Below the pieces are notes generated by a model. The model did no database searches and was not told the origin of the DNA. It worked only from the letters and a program-made list of their open reading frames with translations. The position numbers and the translations under genes were made by a program. This document shows, one piece after another, positions 51,982 through 61,303 of a stretch of 64,000 nucleotides of DNA (the first letter of the stretch is position 1; the number at the start of each line of letters is the position of its first letter). The stretch is from positions 62,001 through 126,000 of the forward strand of contig NZ_FCOL02000001.1 in the NCBI RefSeq assembly GCF_001544515.1. Direction: 5' to 3'. The DNA comes from Caballeronia terrestris (GTDB taxonomy: Bacteria; Pseudomonadota; Gammaproteobacteria; Burkholderiales; Burkholderiaceae).

Positions 51982-52965
51982 ATGAATCTGCAAAACACGC
52001 GACATATCGATGTGCTCGCCTTCGCCAACGTCCAGTTGCTCGACGTCGCCGGGCCCCTGCAGGCGTTCGCCTCCGCCAATGAACTGGCCTGCGCACGCGG
52101 CGACGCGCCGCCGTACTTGCCGCGCGTCATCGCGGCGGGTGATGGCGGGACCGTGACGACCTCCGCCGGACTCGGCCTCGTCGTGCATCCGCTGCCGGGC
52201 GAGGGCGAACCGTCCGATACGCTCGTCGTCGCGGGCGGCTGGGGCGTGTACGAGGCGTCGCGCGATCCAGTGTTGGTCGCGTGGGTACGCCAGCAGGCGT
52301 CGCTGGCGCGGCGCGTGGCGTCGGTCTGCACGGGAGCGTTCCTGCTCGCGGCGGCGGGCCTCCTCGACGAGCGCCGCGCCGTTACGCACTGGACGCGCTG
52401 CGCCGAGCTCTCCGAACGCTACCCGGCAGTGCGCGTCGAGCCCGATCCGATCTTCATCCGCGACGGCGATGTCTGGACCTCGGCGGGCGTCACGGCGGGC
52501 ATCGACCTGGCGCTCGCGCTGATCGAAGACGATCTCGGCCGCGCGCTCGCGCTCGATGTCGCGCGGCATCTGGTCGTGTTTCTCAAGCGCCCTGGCGGGC
52601 AGGCGCAGTTCAGCGCGGCGCTCTCGCTGCAAAAAGCGGGCGATCGATTCGGCGAACTGCACGCATGGATCGCGGAGAATTTGTCGGCGGATTTGTCGGT
52701 GGGCGCGCTCGCGACGCGCGCCGGCATGAGCGAGCGCAGTTTCGTGCGCCACTATCACGCGCAGACCGGCCTCACGCCCGCGCGATCGATCGAGCAATTG
52801 CGGCTCGAAGCAGCGCGGCGCCTGCTCGGCGATACGGCGCTGCCGGTGAAGCGAATAGCCGCGCGCTGCGGCTTCGGCTCGGAGGAAACGATGCGGCGCG
52901 GCTTCCTGCGCGCGCTCGGCGTGACGCCGCAGGCTTACCGGGAGCGGTTCACGTCGCGGCAATGA
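51982..52965 (+). CDS. GlxA-type AraC regulator with DJ-1/PfpI domain
   Basis: A 327-residue regulator. Residues ~1-190 are a DJ-1/PfpI-like domain (VASVCTGAFLLAAAGLLDERRAVTHW, TSAGVTAGIDLALALIEDDLG). The C-terminal ~100 residues are an AraC helix-turn-helix (DLSVGALATRAGMSERSFVRHYHAQTGLTP and VKRIAARCGFGSEETMRRGFLRALGVTPQAYRERF). It is divergent from the isonitrile-hydratase-like gene and probably regulates it. Start at ATG 51982 is chosen; ATG 51949 would add 11 residues. Confidence 0.9.
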   Translation: MNLQNTRHIDVLAFANVQLLDVAGPLQAFASANELACARGDAPPYLPRVIAAGDGGTVTTSAGLGLVVHPLPGEGEPSDTLVVAGGWGVYEASRDPVLVAWVRQQASLARRVASVCTGAFLLAAAGLLDERRAVTHWTRCAELSERYPAVRVEPDPIFIRDGDVWTSAGVTAGIDLALALIEDDLGRALALDVARHLVVFLKRPGGQAQFSAALSLQKAGDRFGELHAWIAENLSADLSVGALATRAGMSERSFVRHYHAQTGLTPARSIEQLRLEAARRLLGDTALPVKRIAARCGFGSEETMRRGFLRALGVTPQAYRERFTSRQ

Positions 52966-53339
52966 CGCCATGACGTACCCCGTCGGCTTTCGCGCACTGT
53001 CCACGCGCGCACTGCCGGGACCCCGATCGATCGGATGGCACGGTCCACGCGTGCGCCGACGACATCATTTCTGCCATCTGGCCCGACCGACGCGGGCGCG
53101 AATGCCAATGCCAGCGCCGCCGCCGGACTCCTCACTTATTGGCCGTTTTGCTTTTACACGAGCGCGGCTTTATTCTTCATACGCAACGTGCACCCTGCGC
53201 GAAGGCTTCGAGAAACATCTCAAGCCTCCGACCGCGCGTGCCGTTAGCACGAATAGACCGATCCACGGAACGGTTCACCGCTCGAATTATACAAAAGGGG
53301 TTGGCTTGCTCGCCCTGCACTGCCGATGAGTGTTTTCCC
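52966..53339. other. Intergenic region (374 bp) before the GGDEF-EAL gene
   Basis: I see no gene, tRNA or clear regulatory element. The stretch before the ATG at 53340 is open in the same frame as the GGDEF-EAL gene back to 53139, but the residues there do not look like a domain. The promoter for the c-di-GMP gene must lie here; none is clear enough to mark. Confidence 0.4.
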
Positions 53340-56243
53340 ATGATTGACGTCTCGCCCGACTCGAACGATGCGCCGAGCGCCGCCACCGCCGCGCCGTCGA
53401 TCGATGCCCTGTTGCGCCCGGCGCCCGGCTGCGGCCGGCCGTGCGCCTGGGCGTGGTATCGCGCGGGCGAGCAGTTGCACCTCGCGGGCCGGGGCGATGC
53501 GCCGCTCGACTGGCCGCAGGGCATCGCCGAAGATCGTTTCGCGGCGCTTTGCGCGGCGCGCGGCTGGCATCGCTGGCCGACCGGCCGTGGCGAAAACGTG
53601 CTCGGCTGGCTCGTCGCGCCCGCCGAATTCGCCGCCGACGAATCCTTGCGCGACCTCGCGAGGCGCCTCGGCGAGCGCGTACAGACCGACGCCCTCGCCC
53701 ACGCGCAAAACACGCAGCGCGTGCTGTACGAGATCGCGTATCTCGCGAGTTCGGTGCCCGATCGCGCCGCGTTCCTGCAGCGCATTCACGAGCGGCTCGG
53801 CACGCTGATCGACGCCGAGAACTTCTACCTCGCGCTCTACGACCGCAAGAGCGGCAAGATCACGTATCCGTACTACGTCGACGTGATCGATACGGAAGTC
53901 GTCGCCGCCGAGAACTACGACCTTCTGAATCCCGATCGCCTTTCGCTGACCGCGCGCGTGCTGACGACCGGCCAGCCGCTCCTCGTCGATGCCGCGATGA
54001 TCCGCGCCGCCGAACGCGAAGGCAGTTACTACTGCATCGGCGACCGCCCCGAGTTCTGGATGGGCGCGCCGCTGAAAAACGCATCGGACGAAGTGTTCGG
54101 CATGCTCGCGATGCAGGTTTACGACGTCTCGCGCGTATACAGCGCCGAGGACCGCGCGCTCTTTCTCGTGGTCGCGCGGCACGTCGCGATGGCGCTCGAC
54201 CGGATCCTGCACCGCGCCGACCTCGAAGAGCAGGTCGCGCGGCGCACTTCGGAACTTTCACGCGTGAACGCGGCGTTGCGCGAAGGCATCGCCGAGCGCG
54301 AGCGCGCCGAACATTTGCAGGCGGCGCTCTTTCAGATCGCGGAACTGTCGAGCCGTCCGGGGGATATGGTCGAATTCTTCCGCAGCCTGCACGACATCGT
54401 CGGCGAGCTGCTTTATGCGCGCAATTTTTACATCGCGCTCTTCGATACCGATACGCAGGAAGTCTCGTTCCCCTATTACGTCGATGAGATCGTCCACGAG
54501 CCGCCGCTGCCGCGCCGTGGGCAGCGCGGCCTGACCGAATACGTGATCCGCCAGCGCCGCCCGTGCCTGATCGATGCCCCCGACGCGCGGCGCCTGATCG
54601 CCGAGCGCACGATCGATACGGGCAACGAGAACGTGCGGCTGCGTTCGTGGCTCGGCATCCCGCTCTTCGACGGCGACGACGTGCGCGGCGTGCTCGCCGT
54701 GCAAAGCTACGCGCCGCTCGTGCGCTATTCGCTACGCGACCAGGAATTGCTCACTTTCGTCTCGCGCCATATCGATACCGCGCTCTCGCGCCGCCGCGCC
54801 GCCGAGGCGCTGCATGCGGCGAACGCCGAGCTCGAAGCGCGCGTGCAGATCCGCACGCGCGAACTCGACAACGCCAACGCGCGGCTCGTCCACGAAAATT
54901 CGCACGACGCGCTGACCGGCCTGCCGAACCGCAGCCACTTGCTGCAGCGCTTGCAGGCCGAATGGCGGGCGTATCGCGAGCATGGGCGGCAGGTGACGGT
55001 GATGTTCATCGACCTGGACCGCTTCAAGGTCGTGAACGACAGCCTGGGCCACCATTACGGCGACCTGCTGCTCGTGCAGGCGGCCGAGCGGCTGCGCGCA
55101 TGCCTGCGCACGAGCGACCTGCTCGCGCGGCTCGGCGGCGACGAATTCGCGGTGCTTTCGCCGAATGCGCCGCAGAACGATGCCGTCGCTATCGCCGAGC
55201 GGATTCTCGCCGCGTTCGACCTGCCGTTTCACATCGACGATCACGTCGTGTTTTCGTCGTGCAGCATCGGGATCGTGAACGCGGACAGCCAGTTCCACGC
55301 CGAACCCGCCGACCTGCTGCGCGACGCCGATACTGCGATGTATCGCGTGAAGAATGCGGGCCGCGACAGTTACGTCGTGTTCAATCACGAGTTGCGGCGA
55401 GAGGTGTCGGACCAGGTGGAGCGCGAAGGCGCGCTGCGCAACGCGCTCAAGCGCGACGACGAACTCCTGCCGTTCTTCCAGCCGATCGTCGACGTGACGA
55501 CGGGCGACGTCGTCGCGCTCGAAGCGCTGATCCGCTGGCGCAAGCCGGACGGGCGCATCGTCGGGCCGGGCGAGTTTTTGCCGGCCGTCGAGGGGCTGCG
55601 GATCATCGGGCGGCTGGATTTGTACATGCTCACGCGCGTCGCCGTGATCCTTTCGGACGCGCGGCACGCGAACTGGCCGCCGGTGCACGTGAACTGTTCG
55701 AGCTACAGCATGACGCGCCCCGAGTTCGCCGACGACGTGCTCGCGCTGCTGCATAGGCACGGCGTGGCGCCCTCGCGCGTGTGCCTGGAGCTGACCGAAG
55801 GCGCGCTCGTCGCGGAGCCGGATCTCGCGCGCCGCACGATGCAGCGTCTCGCGGACAACGGCATGTCCGTCGTCCTCGACGATTTCGGCGCGGGCTTTTC
55901 GTCGCTGAGTTACGTGCATCAGTACCGCTTCAGCGGCCTGAAAATCGACAAGTCGTTCATCCTGGAACTGACCGCGAGTTCACGCAGCCGCGCGATCGTG
56001 CGGGCGATCGTGCGGATGGCGGAATCGCTCGATTTGACGCTGGTCGCGGAAGGTGTCGAGGATGCCGAGACGCTCACCGTCCTGCGCGACATGGGCGCGG
56101 AGCAGGCGCAGGGCTACTTCTTCGCCAAGCCGATGCCGCTCGACGCCCTGATGCGCTCGCCGCTCGCACAGCGCCTCGCGCGCGGCGGCGGCTCGGCGCT
56201 GTCGGCGGTGCTCAGGGCATCCCGCCCAGCGACGGCGAGATGA
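53340..56243 (+). CDS. GAF-GAF-GGDEF-EAL cyclic-di-GMP enzyme
   Basis: A 967-residue cytoplasmic signalling protein. Two GAF-like sensor domains are linked by coiled coil (around VYDVSRVYSAEDRALF and LAVQSYAPLVRYSLRDQE). The GGDEF motif is intact at residues 599-603 (LARLGGDEFAVLS), so it can make cyclic di-GMP. The EAL motif is intact at 728-730 (VVALEALIRWRKPDG), with DDFGAGFSSLSYVH later, so it can also degrade it. The start is ATG 53340, though the ribosome-binding site is weak. The 3' end overlaps the convergent small gene by 32 bp. Confidence 0.92.
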   Translation: MIDVSPDSNDAPSAATAAPSIDALLRPAPGCGRPCAWAWYRAGEQLHLAGRGDAPLDWPQGIAEDRFAALCAARGWHRWPTGRGENVLGWLVAPAEFAADESLRDLARRLGERVQTDALAHAQNTQRVLYEIAYLASSVPDRAAFLQRIHERLGTLIDAENFYLALYDRKSGKITYPYYVDVIDTEVVAAENYDLLNPDRLSLTARVLTTGQPLLVDAAMIRAAEREGSYYCIGDRPEFWMGAPLKNASDEVFGMLAMQVYDVSRVYSAEDRALFLVVARHVAMALDRILHRADLEEQVARRTSELSRVNAALREGIAERERAEHLQAALFQIAELSSRPGDMVEFFRSLHDIVGELLYARNFYIALFDTDTQEVSFPYYVDEIVHEPPLPRRGQRGLTEYVIRQRRPCLIDAPDARRLIAERTIDTGNENVRLRSWLGIPLFDGDDVRGVLAVQSYAPLVRYSLRDQELLTFVSRHIDTALSRRRAAEALHAANAELEARVQIRTRELDNANARLVHENSHDALTGLPNRSHLLQRLQAEWRAYREHGRQVTVMFIDLDRFKVVNDSLGHHYGDLLLVQAAERLRACLRTSDLLARLGGDEFAVLSPNAPQNDAVAIAERILAAFDLPFHIDDHVVFSSCSIGIVNADSQFHAEPADLLRDADTAMYRVKNAGRDSYVVFNHELRREVSDQVEREGALRNALKRDDELLPFFQPIVDVTTGDVVALEALIRWRKPDGRIVGPGEFLPAVEGLRIIGRLDLYMLTRVAVILSDARHANWPPVHVNCSSYSMTRPEFADDVLALLHRHGVAPSRVCLELTEGALVAEPDLARRTMQRLADNGMSVVLDDFGAGFSSLSYVHQYRFSGLKIDKSFILELTASSRSRAIVRAIVRMAESLDLTLVAEGVEDAETLTVLRDMGAEQAQGYFFAKPMPLDALMRSPLAQRLARGGGSALSAVLRASRPATAR

Positions 56244-56448
56244 TGCTGCCCGGCTCGCCTTCGGCGGTGCCGGCGTCGGTCTGCGCGATGCGCGTCGAAA
56301 GCGGCGGGTGACTGCGCGTGCAGGCATCGACGGAATCGGGGCCGAGGCAGTGCTGGAAGGCGTCCGCTTTATCTTTCGATTCGAACGCGTAAATCGCCTG
56401 ATCGACTTTTACTTCGGTATCGGAAATGCGTTCTGCGTTGAGGGTCAT
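56212..56448 (-). CDS. Hypothetical protein (78 aa)
   Basis: I do not recognise it. A 78-residue soluble protein with an N-terminal charged part (ISDTEVKVDQAIYAFESKDKADAFQHCLG) and a Gly/Ser-rich C-terminal tail. The ATG at 56448 has AAGGA five bases upstream, which supports translation. It overlaps the GGDEF-EAL gene tail to tail by 32 bp. A frame extension to 56508 is less likely. Confidence 0.55.
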   Translation of the reverse strand: MTLNAERISDTEVKVDQAIYAFESKDKADAFQHCLGPDSVDACTRSHPPLSTRIAQTDAGTAEGEPGSIISPSLGGMP

Positions 56449-56726
56449 GGTGTTCCTTTTTATATGCATTGATTCAGGGTGCCTGAGCATTACGCGCGCC
56501 TGCTTCACGGCATCGGGAAAAGCCTCATGGTGAAAACCCTTAGCGCGATGCCCTGTAAACCGTCGTTACGATTTACCCAGTGATGCGTTTTGCGAAGAAG
56601 AGTTAGGATGAGGATGCGTCGGGAAGAAACGAAATGCGGCCTGTAAGGCGCTTGCAGCTTTCATCGAACGAAACCGCGCAACGGTCATGCATTCGGCTTG
56701 GCCGGCCAAAAGCAAAAGGAGGCTAT

Positions 56727-56801
56727 ATGAAGTGGGAAACCCCTAGTTTTACCGACATGCGCTTTGGCTTTGAAATCACGATGTACATCGCCACGCGCTA
56801 A
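56727..56801 (+). CDS. pqqA: PQQ precursor peptide PqqA
   Basis: A 24-residue peptide whose second half carries the PqqA hallmark GFEITMYIATR: the Glu (16) and Tyr (20), spaced three residues apart, are the two that are cross-linked to make pyrroloquinoline quinone. The ribosome-binding site AAAGGAGG precedes the ATG. A strong terminator follows 8 bp after the stop. No pqqB, C, D or E gene is nearby, so this is a lone pqqA; a PQQ-type dehydrogenase lies about 2.7 kb downstream. Confidence 0.92.
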   Translation: MKWETPSFTDMRFGFEITMYIATR

Positions 56802-56809
56802 AAGCAGAT

Positions 56810-56839
56810 GCGGCCTCGATCAGAGGCCGCTTTTCTTTT
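56810..56839 (+). terminator. Rho-independent terminator after pqqA
   Basis: An 8-bp perfect stem GCGGCCTC with GAGGCCGC, 5-nt loop, followed by TTTTCTTTT. It closes a monocistronic pqqA transcript 8 bp after its stop codon. Confidence 0.92.
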
Positions 56840-57144
56840 CAAGGCTTGGGGGCGTTCGGATCTTTCAAATCCGCGTTCTGCGCATCGAGGCCACCCGCGC
56901 CCGCCGGGTCCGGTCTGTCGCCCGATCCATAGGGCACTTCCGCCGTCTGTTCTGGATGTTGATCCAGTCGCCGCGATTCCGGCTCGACTTCCCCCGCGTT
57001 CGGCGCGCGCACGCCCTGCTTCGGATCGCCGCCCGTCGGCGCGCCCGGGCCCGGCAGATTGCCGATCGATCCCCCGCCGCTCGCACCGCTGCCTGCATCG
57101 CCAAGCGGCTTGTCGGTGCTCTCTACTTGTTCGCTGGTGGTCAT
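56839..57144 (-). CDS. Hypothetical disordered protein (101 aa)
   Basis: I do not recognise it. A 101-residue, Gly/Pro/Asp-rich polar protein, probably disordered (GSGASGGGSIGNLPGPGAPTGGDPKQG). The ATG at 57144 has GGAG six bases upstream. It is convergent with pqqA across the terminator and divergent from the Rieske/FAD reductase gene. Confidence 0.6.
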   Translation of the reverse strand: MTTSEQVESTDKPLGDAGSGASGGGSIGNLPGPGAPTGGDPKQGVRAPNAGEVEPESRRLDQHPEQTAEVPYGSGDRPDPAGAGGLDAQNADLKDPNAPKP

Positions 57145-57273
57145 CGCGTGCTCCGTCGTCGTGAGTGTCACTGCGATGGAGCAACCGACATACCCGTGCC
57201 TCGGATAGCGCTTAGGAGGCGATTAACGCGGTCCGCTTTTTGCGAGGTGTATTGCGACTAACAGGAGAATGCA

Positions 57274-58797
57274 ATGCACTCGTCGATGCAGAAGGTCGCC
57301 CGTCTCACGGACTTGCCCGAGACGCGCGGCACACGCGTGAAAGTCGGCGAGACGCCGATCCTCCTGGTGCGCGTAGGCAACACCGTTCATGCCTACACGG
57401 CGGATTGCCCGCATGCCGGCGCACCGCTAGAAAAGGGCGGCCTCTGCAATGGACGCATCATCTGTCCGTGGCACAAGGGCACGTTCGAAATCAGCGATGG
57501 TTCGCTCGTCGAGCCGCCCGCGCTTAAAGGCCTGACGCGTTACGACGCTTCGGTCGATGGCGGCGACGTGTACGTGTCGCCTGAACCGGTCGAATCGCAA
57601 GCGCGAAGCCGTCGCGCCGATGAATCCACAATGTTCATCGCAGGCGCCGGAGCAGCGGGCGCGGCCGCTTGCGCGGCGCTGCGCGAAGCGGGCTTCGACG
57701 GTCGCATCGTGCTCGCGGGCAAGGACGCGCCGATGCCTTACGACCGCGCCGCGCTGAGCAAATTCGTCGTCGCGGGCGACATGCCCGCTGACGACGTTCC
57801 CCCGCTTCTCGATCCCTCCTTCTTCACCGATCAGCGCATCGAGCGCATCGAATCGGAAGCGGTGCGGCTCGATGCATCGACGCGCCAAGTCGAACTCGCG
57901 AACGGCACGGTGATCGACTATGACGCGGCGCTCGTCTGCACGGGCGGTCTGCCGAAACCGATGGACGTTCCCGGTGCGAAGCTCTCGCATGTACACGTAC
58001 TGCGCAATCGCGACGACGCCGCCGCGATTGTCGCCACACTCGATACAGCGAAGCGCGCGGTGATCGTCGGGGCGAGTTTCATCGGACTCGAAGTGGCTTC
58101 GTGCCTGCGCAAGCGCAAGATCGACACCACCGTTATTTCGCCCGACAAAGTGCCGTTTGCGAAGCAGTTCGGAGAACGCATCGGCGAGATGTTCATGCGG
58201 CTTCATGAGAAGAACGGCGTGTCGTTTCGCATGCTGCGCAACATCAAGGCGATCGAAGCGAACGAAGTCGAACTCGACAACGGCGAGCGCATTCCTGCCG
58301 ATGTGGTGATCGTCGGCACGGGGGTCAAGCCGGCGACGTCGTTTGTCGGCGGCATTACGCTCGCCGACGATGGCAGCATCGACGTCGATGCGGGAATGTG
58401 CGCCGCGCCCGGTCTTTACGCAGCAGGCGATATCGCGCGTTTCCCGCTGCCGCGCTCGGATAGCAAGCTGCGTATCGAACACTGGCGCGTCGCGCAGCAA
58501 CATGCGCGCGTCGCCGCTTTCAACATGGCGGGCGCGAGCCGCGAGTACGACGGCGTGCCCTATTTCTGGACCTATCACTTCGAAAAGCGCTTCGACTACC
58601 TCGGACACACGAGCAAACCCGACCACGTCGTCATCGACGGCGACCTCGACACGCAGCAGTTCATCGCGTACCTGATGAAGGACGGCAAGGTCGGTGCTGT
58701 CGTCGCGTGCGAGCGCGAGGATGCGACCGCCCGGCTTGCTGAAGCGATGCGCGAACCGTTGACGATCGAAGCGGCGCGCGAAGTCGCGAGCGCGTGA
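57274..58797 (+). CDS. Rieske-domain FAD-dependent oxidoreductase (AIFM3-like ferredoxin reductase)
   Basis: A 507-residue fusion: an N-terminal Rieske domain (residues ~10-105, CPHAGAPLEKGGL and CPWHKGTFEI with the two Cys and two His of the 2Fe-2S cluster) and a C-terminal FAD/NAD reductase (MFIAGAGAAGAAACAALREAG, GRIVLAGKDAPMPYDRAALSK, AVIVGASFIGLEVASCL, GLYAAGDIARFP). Such fusions feed electrons to oxygenases or other partners. The partner is unknown. The stop overlaps the udgX-like start by 4 bp. Confidence 0.92.
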   Translation: MHSSMQKVARLTDLPETRGTRVKVGETPILLVRVGNTVHAYTADCPHAGAPLEKGGLCNGRIICPWHKGTFEISDGSLVEPPALKGLTRYDASVDGGDVYVSPEPVESQARSRRADESTMFIAGAGAAGAAACAALREAGFDGRIVLAGKDAPMPYDRAALSKFVVAGDMPADDVPPLLDPSFFTDQRIERIESEAVRLDASTRQVELANGTVIDYDAALVCTGGLPKPMDVPGAKLSHVHVLRNRDDAAAIVATLDTAKRAVIVGASFIGLEVASCLRKRKIDTTVISPDKVPFAKQFGERIGEMFMRLHEKNGVSFRMLRNIKAIEANEVELDNGERIPADVVIVGTGVKPATSFVGGITLADDGSIDVDAGMCAAPGLYAAGDIARFPLPRSDSKLRIEHWRVAQQHARVAAFNMAGASREYDGVPYFWTYHFEKRFDYLGHTSKPDHVVIDGDLDTQQFIAYLMKDGKVGAVVACEREDATARLAEAMREPLTIEAAREVASA

Positions 58798-59318
58798 CGT
58801 CAGTCATGGCGGCCACACAACAGCCGGGCTTCGATCTCGATCAGGAACCCGCATCGCTCGATGAATGCCGACGCTGCCCGCTATGGAAGGATGCGACGCA
58901 AGCGGTGCCCGGTGCGGGTCCGCGTCACGCGCCGCTGATGATCGTCGGTGAACAGCCCGGCGATCAGGAAGACCTGCAGGGCAAGCCTTTTGTCGGACCG
59001 GCAGGCGCGATGCTGGATCGTGCGCTCGAAGAAGCGGGCGTCGAGCGCAAGGAAGTGTATGTGACGAACGCGGTCAAGCACTTCAAGTGGGAGCCGCGCG
59101 GCAAACGTCGCATGCACAAGTCGCCGGCGCGGCGCGAAGTCGATGCGTGCCACTACTGGCTGGATATCGAAAGCGGCAAGATCGAACCGAAGGTGATAGT
59201 CGCGCTGGGCGCTACTGCTCTGAAGGCAGTTTTGCAGGGCTCGGGCGCGAAGTTGCAGGCGTCGATGGGGCACGCAATCGCTCAAGGATCGCGCGTTCCC
59301 GCCTATTGCGCGCGATAA
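58794..59318 (+). CDS. UdgX-type uracil-DNA glycosylase, C-terminally shortened
   Basis: A 174-residue protein of the UdgX family (uracil-DNA glycosylases that cross-link to the abasic site). The N-terminal Cys pair ([12 protein letters not shown]), [45 protein letters not shown] (the KRRxH loop whose His forms the covalent bond) are all present. The usual C-terminal end with an HPS motif, about 30 residues, is missing: the frame stops at VPAYCAR. It may be a frameshifted or truncated copy. It overlaps the Rieske-FAD gene by 4 bp. Confidence 0.82.
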   Translation: MTSVMAATQQPGFDLDQEPASLDECRRCPLWKDATQAVPGAGPRHAPLMIVGEQPGDQEDLQGKPFVGPAGAMLDRALEEAGVERKEVYVTNAVKHFKWEPRGKRRMHKSPARREVDACHYWLDIESGKIEPKVIVALGATALKAVLQGSGAKLQASMGHAIAQGSRVPAYCAR

Positions 59319-59372
59319 GGAACGCGGTTTGCTTTCATGTTCACAGCACCGCCAACACGCAAGGAGCACACG

Positions 59373-59540
59373 ATGCCGCAAGAACCCCCTCTCAATCCCG
59401 GCGACGAAGCCGAACCCGGCACCCCCGGCAGCGGTGAAGACCTGTGCCCCGTTTGCGATGGCAGCGGCACGAGGGACGGCGCGAAGTGCGAAGCGTGCGG
59501 CGGCACCGGCAAGGTTGTGCAAGGCATCGGCGGAGGCTGA
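59373..59540 (+). CDS. DnaJ-type zinc-motif mini-protein (55 aa)
   Basis: A 55-residue protein consisting of a Pro/Glu-rich tail and one zinc-binding unit, [20 protein letters not shown], with two CxxCxGxG repeats as in the DnaJ central domain. The ATG at 59373 has AAGGAG seven bases upstream. It precedes the PQQ-type dehydrogenase gene by 4 bp and may share its transcript. Function unknown. Confidence 0.75.
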   Translation: MPQEPPLNPGDEAEPGTPGSGEDLCPVCDGSGTRDGAKCEACGGTGKVVQGIGGG

Positions 59541-59544
59541 GCTT

Positions 59545-60864
59545 ATGGGTCGCTTTCACACCAGGCTTGCTGCGGCATCGTTATTAATGGCGTCGATTGC
59601 GTGCGCCTACGCCGTCGATCAGAACGCGATCGGCTTCGGTCCCGATCCCGAATTGCCTCCGCCACAGAAAAAGTCGCTGTTGCCGACGGTCAACATCGCG
59701 CCCGCCTCGCAGCGGCCTGACGGCACAAAACCCACGTCTCCCGCCGGCTTCAACGTCACCGCATTTGCAACCGGGCTCGATCATCCGCGCTGGCTCGCGA
59801 CGCTGCCGAACGGCGACGTGCTCGTCGCCGAAAGCAATGCGCCCGCACAGCATGACGCGAACGCGGGCGTGAAGGGCTGGGTGATGAAGAAGGTCATGAA
59901 GCGCGCAGGTGCCGGCGTACCGAGCCCCGACCGCATCATGCTCTTGCGCGATGCGGACGGCGACGGCATCGCCGAAACGAAGACCGTCTTCATCGACAAG
60001 CTGCATTCGCCGTTCGGCATGGCGCTGGTCGGCGACGAACTCTACGTCGCCGATACCGATGCGATCATGCGCTTCAAGTATCACGCGGGCGATACGAACA
60101 TCACCGATCCCGGCGAGAAGTTCCTCGATCTCCCAGCGGGCCCGATCAATCATCACTGGACGAAGAATCTGATCGCGAGTCCCGACGGCAAGCATCTGTA
60201 CGTGACGGTCGGTTCGAACAGCAACGTCGCGGAGAACGGTATCGATGCCGAGCGCGGCCGCGCTGCGATCATGGAAGTCGATATCGCGAGCGGACAGTCG
60301 CGTCTCTTCGCGACGGGTCTGCGCAATCCTAACGGCATGTCGTGGCAGCCGCAAAGCGGCGCGTTGTGGACGGTCGTCAACGAGCGCGACGAACTGGGCA
60401 ACGATCTCGTGCCCGATTACATGACGTCGGTGAAGGACGGCGCGTTCTATGGCTGGCCTTATAGCTACTACGGGCAGCATGTCGACGACCGCGTGAAACC
60501 GCAGCGCTTGGACCTGGTGCAATCGGCGATACCGCCTGACTACGCGTTGGGTGCGCATACGGCGTCGCTCGGACTGACGTTCTACGACGCGAAAGCGTTC
60601 CCGCAGCGCTACTGGAACGGCGCGTTCATCGGACAGCACGGCTCGTGGAATCGCAAGCCGCATAGCGGTTACAAGGTGGTCTTCGTGCCGTTCGCGGATG
60701 GCAAGCCTTCAGGGCCACCCGAGGATATCCTGACCGGCTTCCTTTCACCCGATGGTCATGCTTATGGACGGCCGGTCGGTGTCGTCGTCGATCATTCCGG
60801 CGGACTGCTAGTCGCGGACGATGTCGGCAATGCAGTGTGGCGAGTCGCGCCCGCGGAGCAATAG
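59545..60864 (+). CDS. Secreted sorbosone-dehydrogenase-like beta-propeller protein (PQQ-dependent type)
   Basis: A 439-residue protein with a signal peptide ([23 protein letters not shown]). The propeller part has [72 protein letters not shown] and [22 protein letters not shown], the signatures of soluble glucose/sorbosone dehydrogenases of the PQQ type. Substrate unknown. It lies about 2.7 kb downstream of pqqA, so a shared PQQ link is attractive. Confidence 0.88.
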   Translation: MGRFHTRLAAASLLMASIACAYAVDQNAIGFGPDPELPPPQKKSLLPTVNIAPASQRPDGTKPTSPAGFNVTAFATGLDHPRWLATLPNGDVLVAESNAPAQHDANAGVKGWVMKKVMKRAGAGVPSPDRIMLLRDADGDGIAETKTVFIDKLHSPFGMALVGDELYVADTDAIMRFKYHAGDTNITDPGEKFLDLPAGPINHHWTKNLIASPDGKHLYVTVGSNSNVAENGIDAERGRAAIMEVDIASGQSRLFATGLRNPNGMSWQPQSGALWTVVNERDELGNDLVPDYMTSVKDGAFYGWPYSYYGQHVDDRVKPQRLDLVQSAIPPDYALGAHTASLGLTFYDAKAFPQRYWNGAFIGQHGSWNRKPHSGYKVVFVPFADGKPSGPPEDILTGFLSPDGHAYGRPVGVVVDHSGGLLVADDVGNAVWRVAPAEQ

Positions 60865-61299
60865 ATGGCAGCGCGCGCGTCGAGGAAATCGATCGGACTG
60901 TTCTCGCTTGCCGAGCGACAGGTGCTTGGTCTGTACGACGCAGGCATGCTGTCGCCCGCGGTGCTGCATCACGTGATTGCTGCTTACGTGGGGCGCGACG
61001 TCGATTGGAACGAGGACGCGAAAGCGCGCAGCGTCGACGATCGATCGCTGCATGAAGTCGTCGTGCTCACGATGATGCCGGGGCGTGCGCTTCGTAACGC
61101 GAAGAAGGATTTTCTGTCGGTCATCGAGCATTGGATGGGCGAACAGCCAAGCGTTGAAGCGGAAGAACCCGAGCAAGACGACGATCTACTGACACAACTC
61201 TCCGGCGCGTCGAAGAAGCCGCAAACGCAAGCGCGCAAGGAACCAGCTCGCAAAAGCGCGGCTTTCAATCCGCTCGTCAAGGCACGTCCGTTGCGCTGA
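60865..61299 (+). CDS. Hypothetical protein (144 aa)
   Basis: I do not recognise it. A 144-residue soluble protein with a helical N-terminal half (LFSLAERQVLGLYDAGMLSPAVLHHVIAAYVG, NAKKDFLSVIEHWMGEQ) and a basic, Lys/Ala-rich tail. The ATG directly follows the stop of the dehydrogenase gene, so it is in the same transcript. It ends 4 bp from the convergent kinase gene. Confidence 0.65.
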   Translation: MAARASRKSIGLFSLAERQVLGLYDAGMLSPAVLHHVIAAYVGRDVDWNEDAKARSVDDRSLHEVVVLTMMPGRALRNAKKDFLSVIEHWMGEQPSVEAEEPEQDDDLLTQLSGASKKPQTQARKEPARKSAAFNPLVKARPLR

Positions 61300-61303
61300 A
61301 ACG

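Noticed and set aside
53139..53339. Upstream start for the GGDEF-EAL gene.
   Set aside because: The 67 extra residues show no domain and have a composition unlike the rest.
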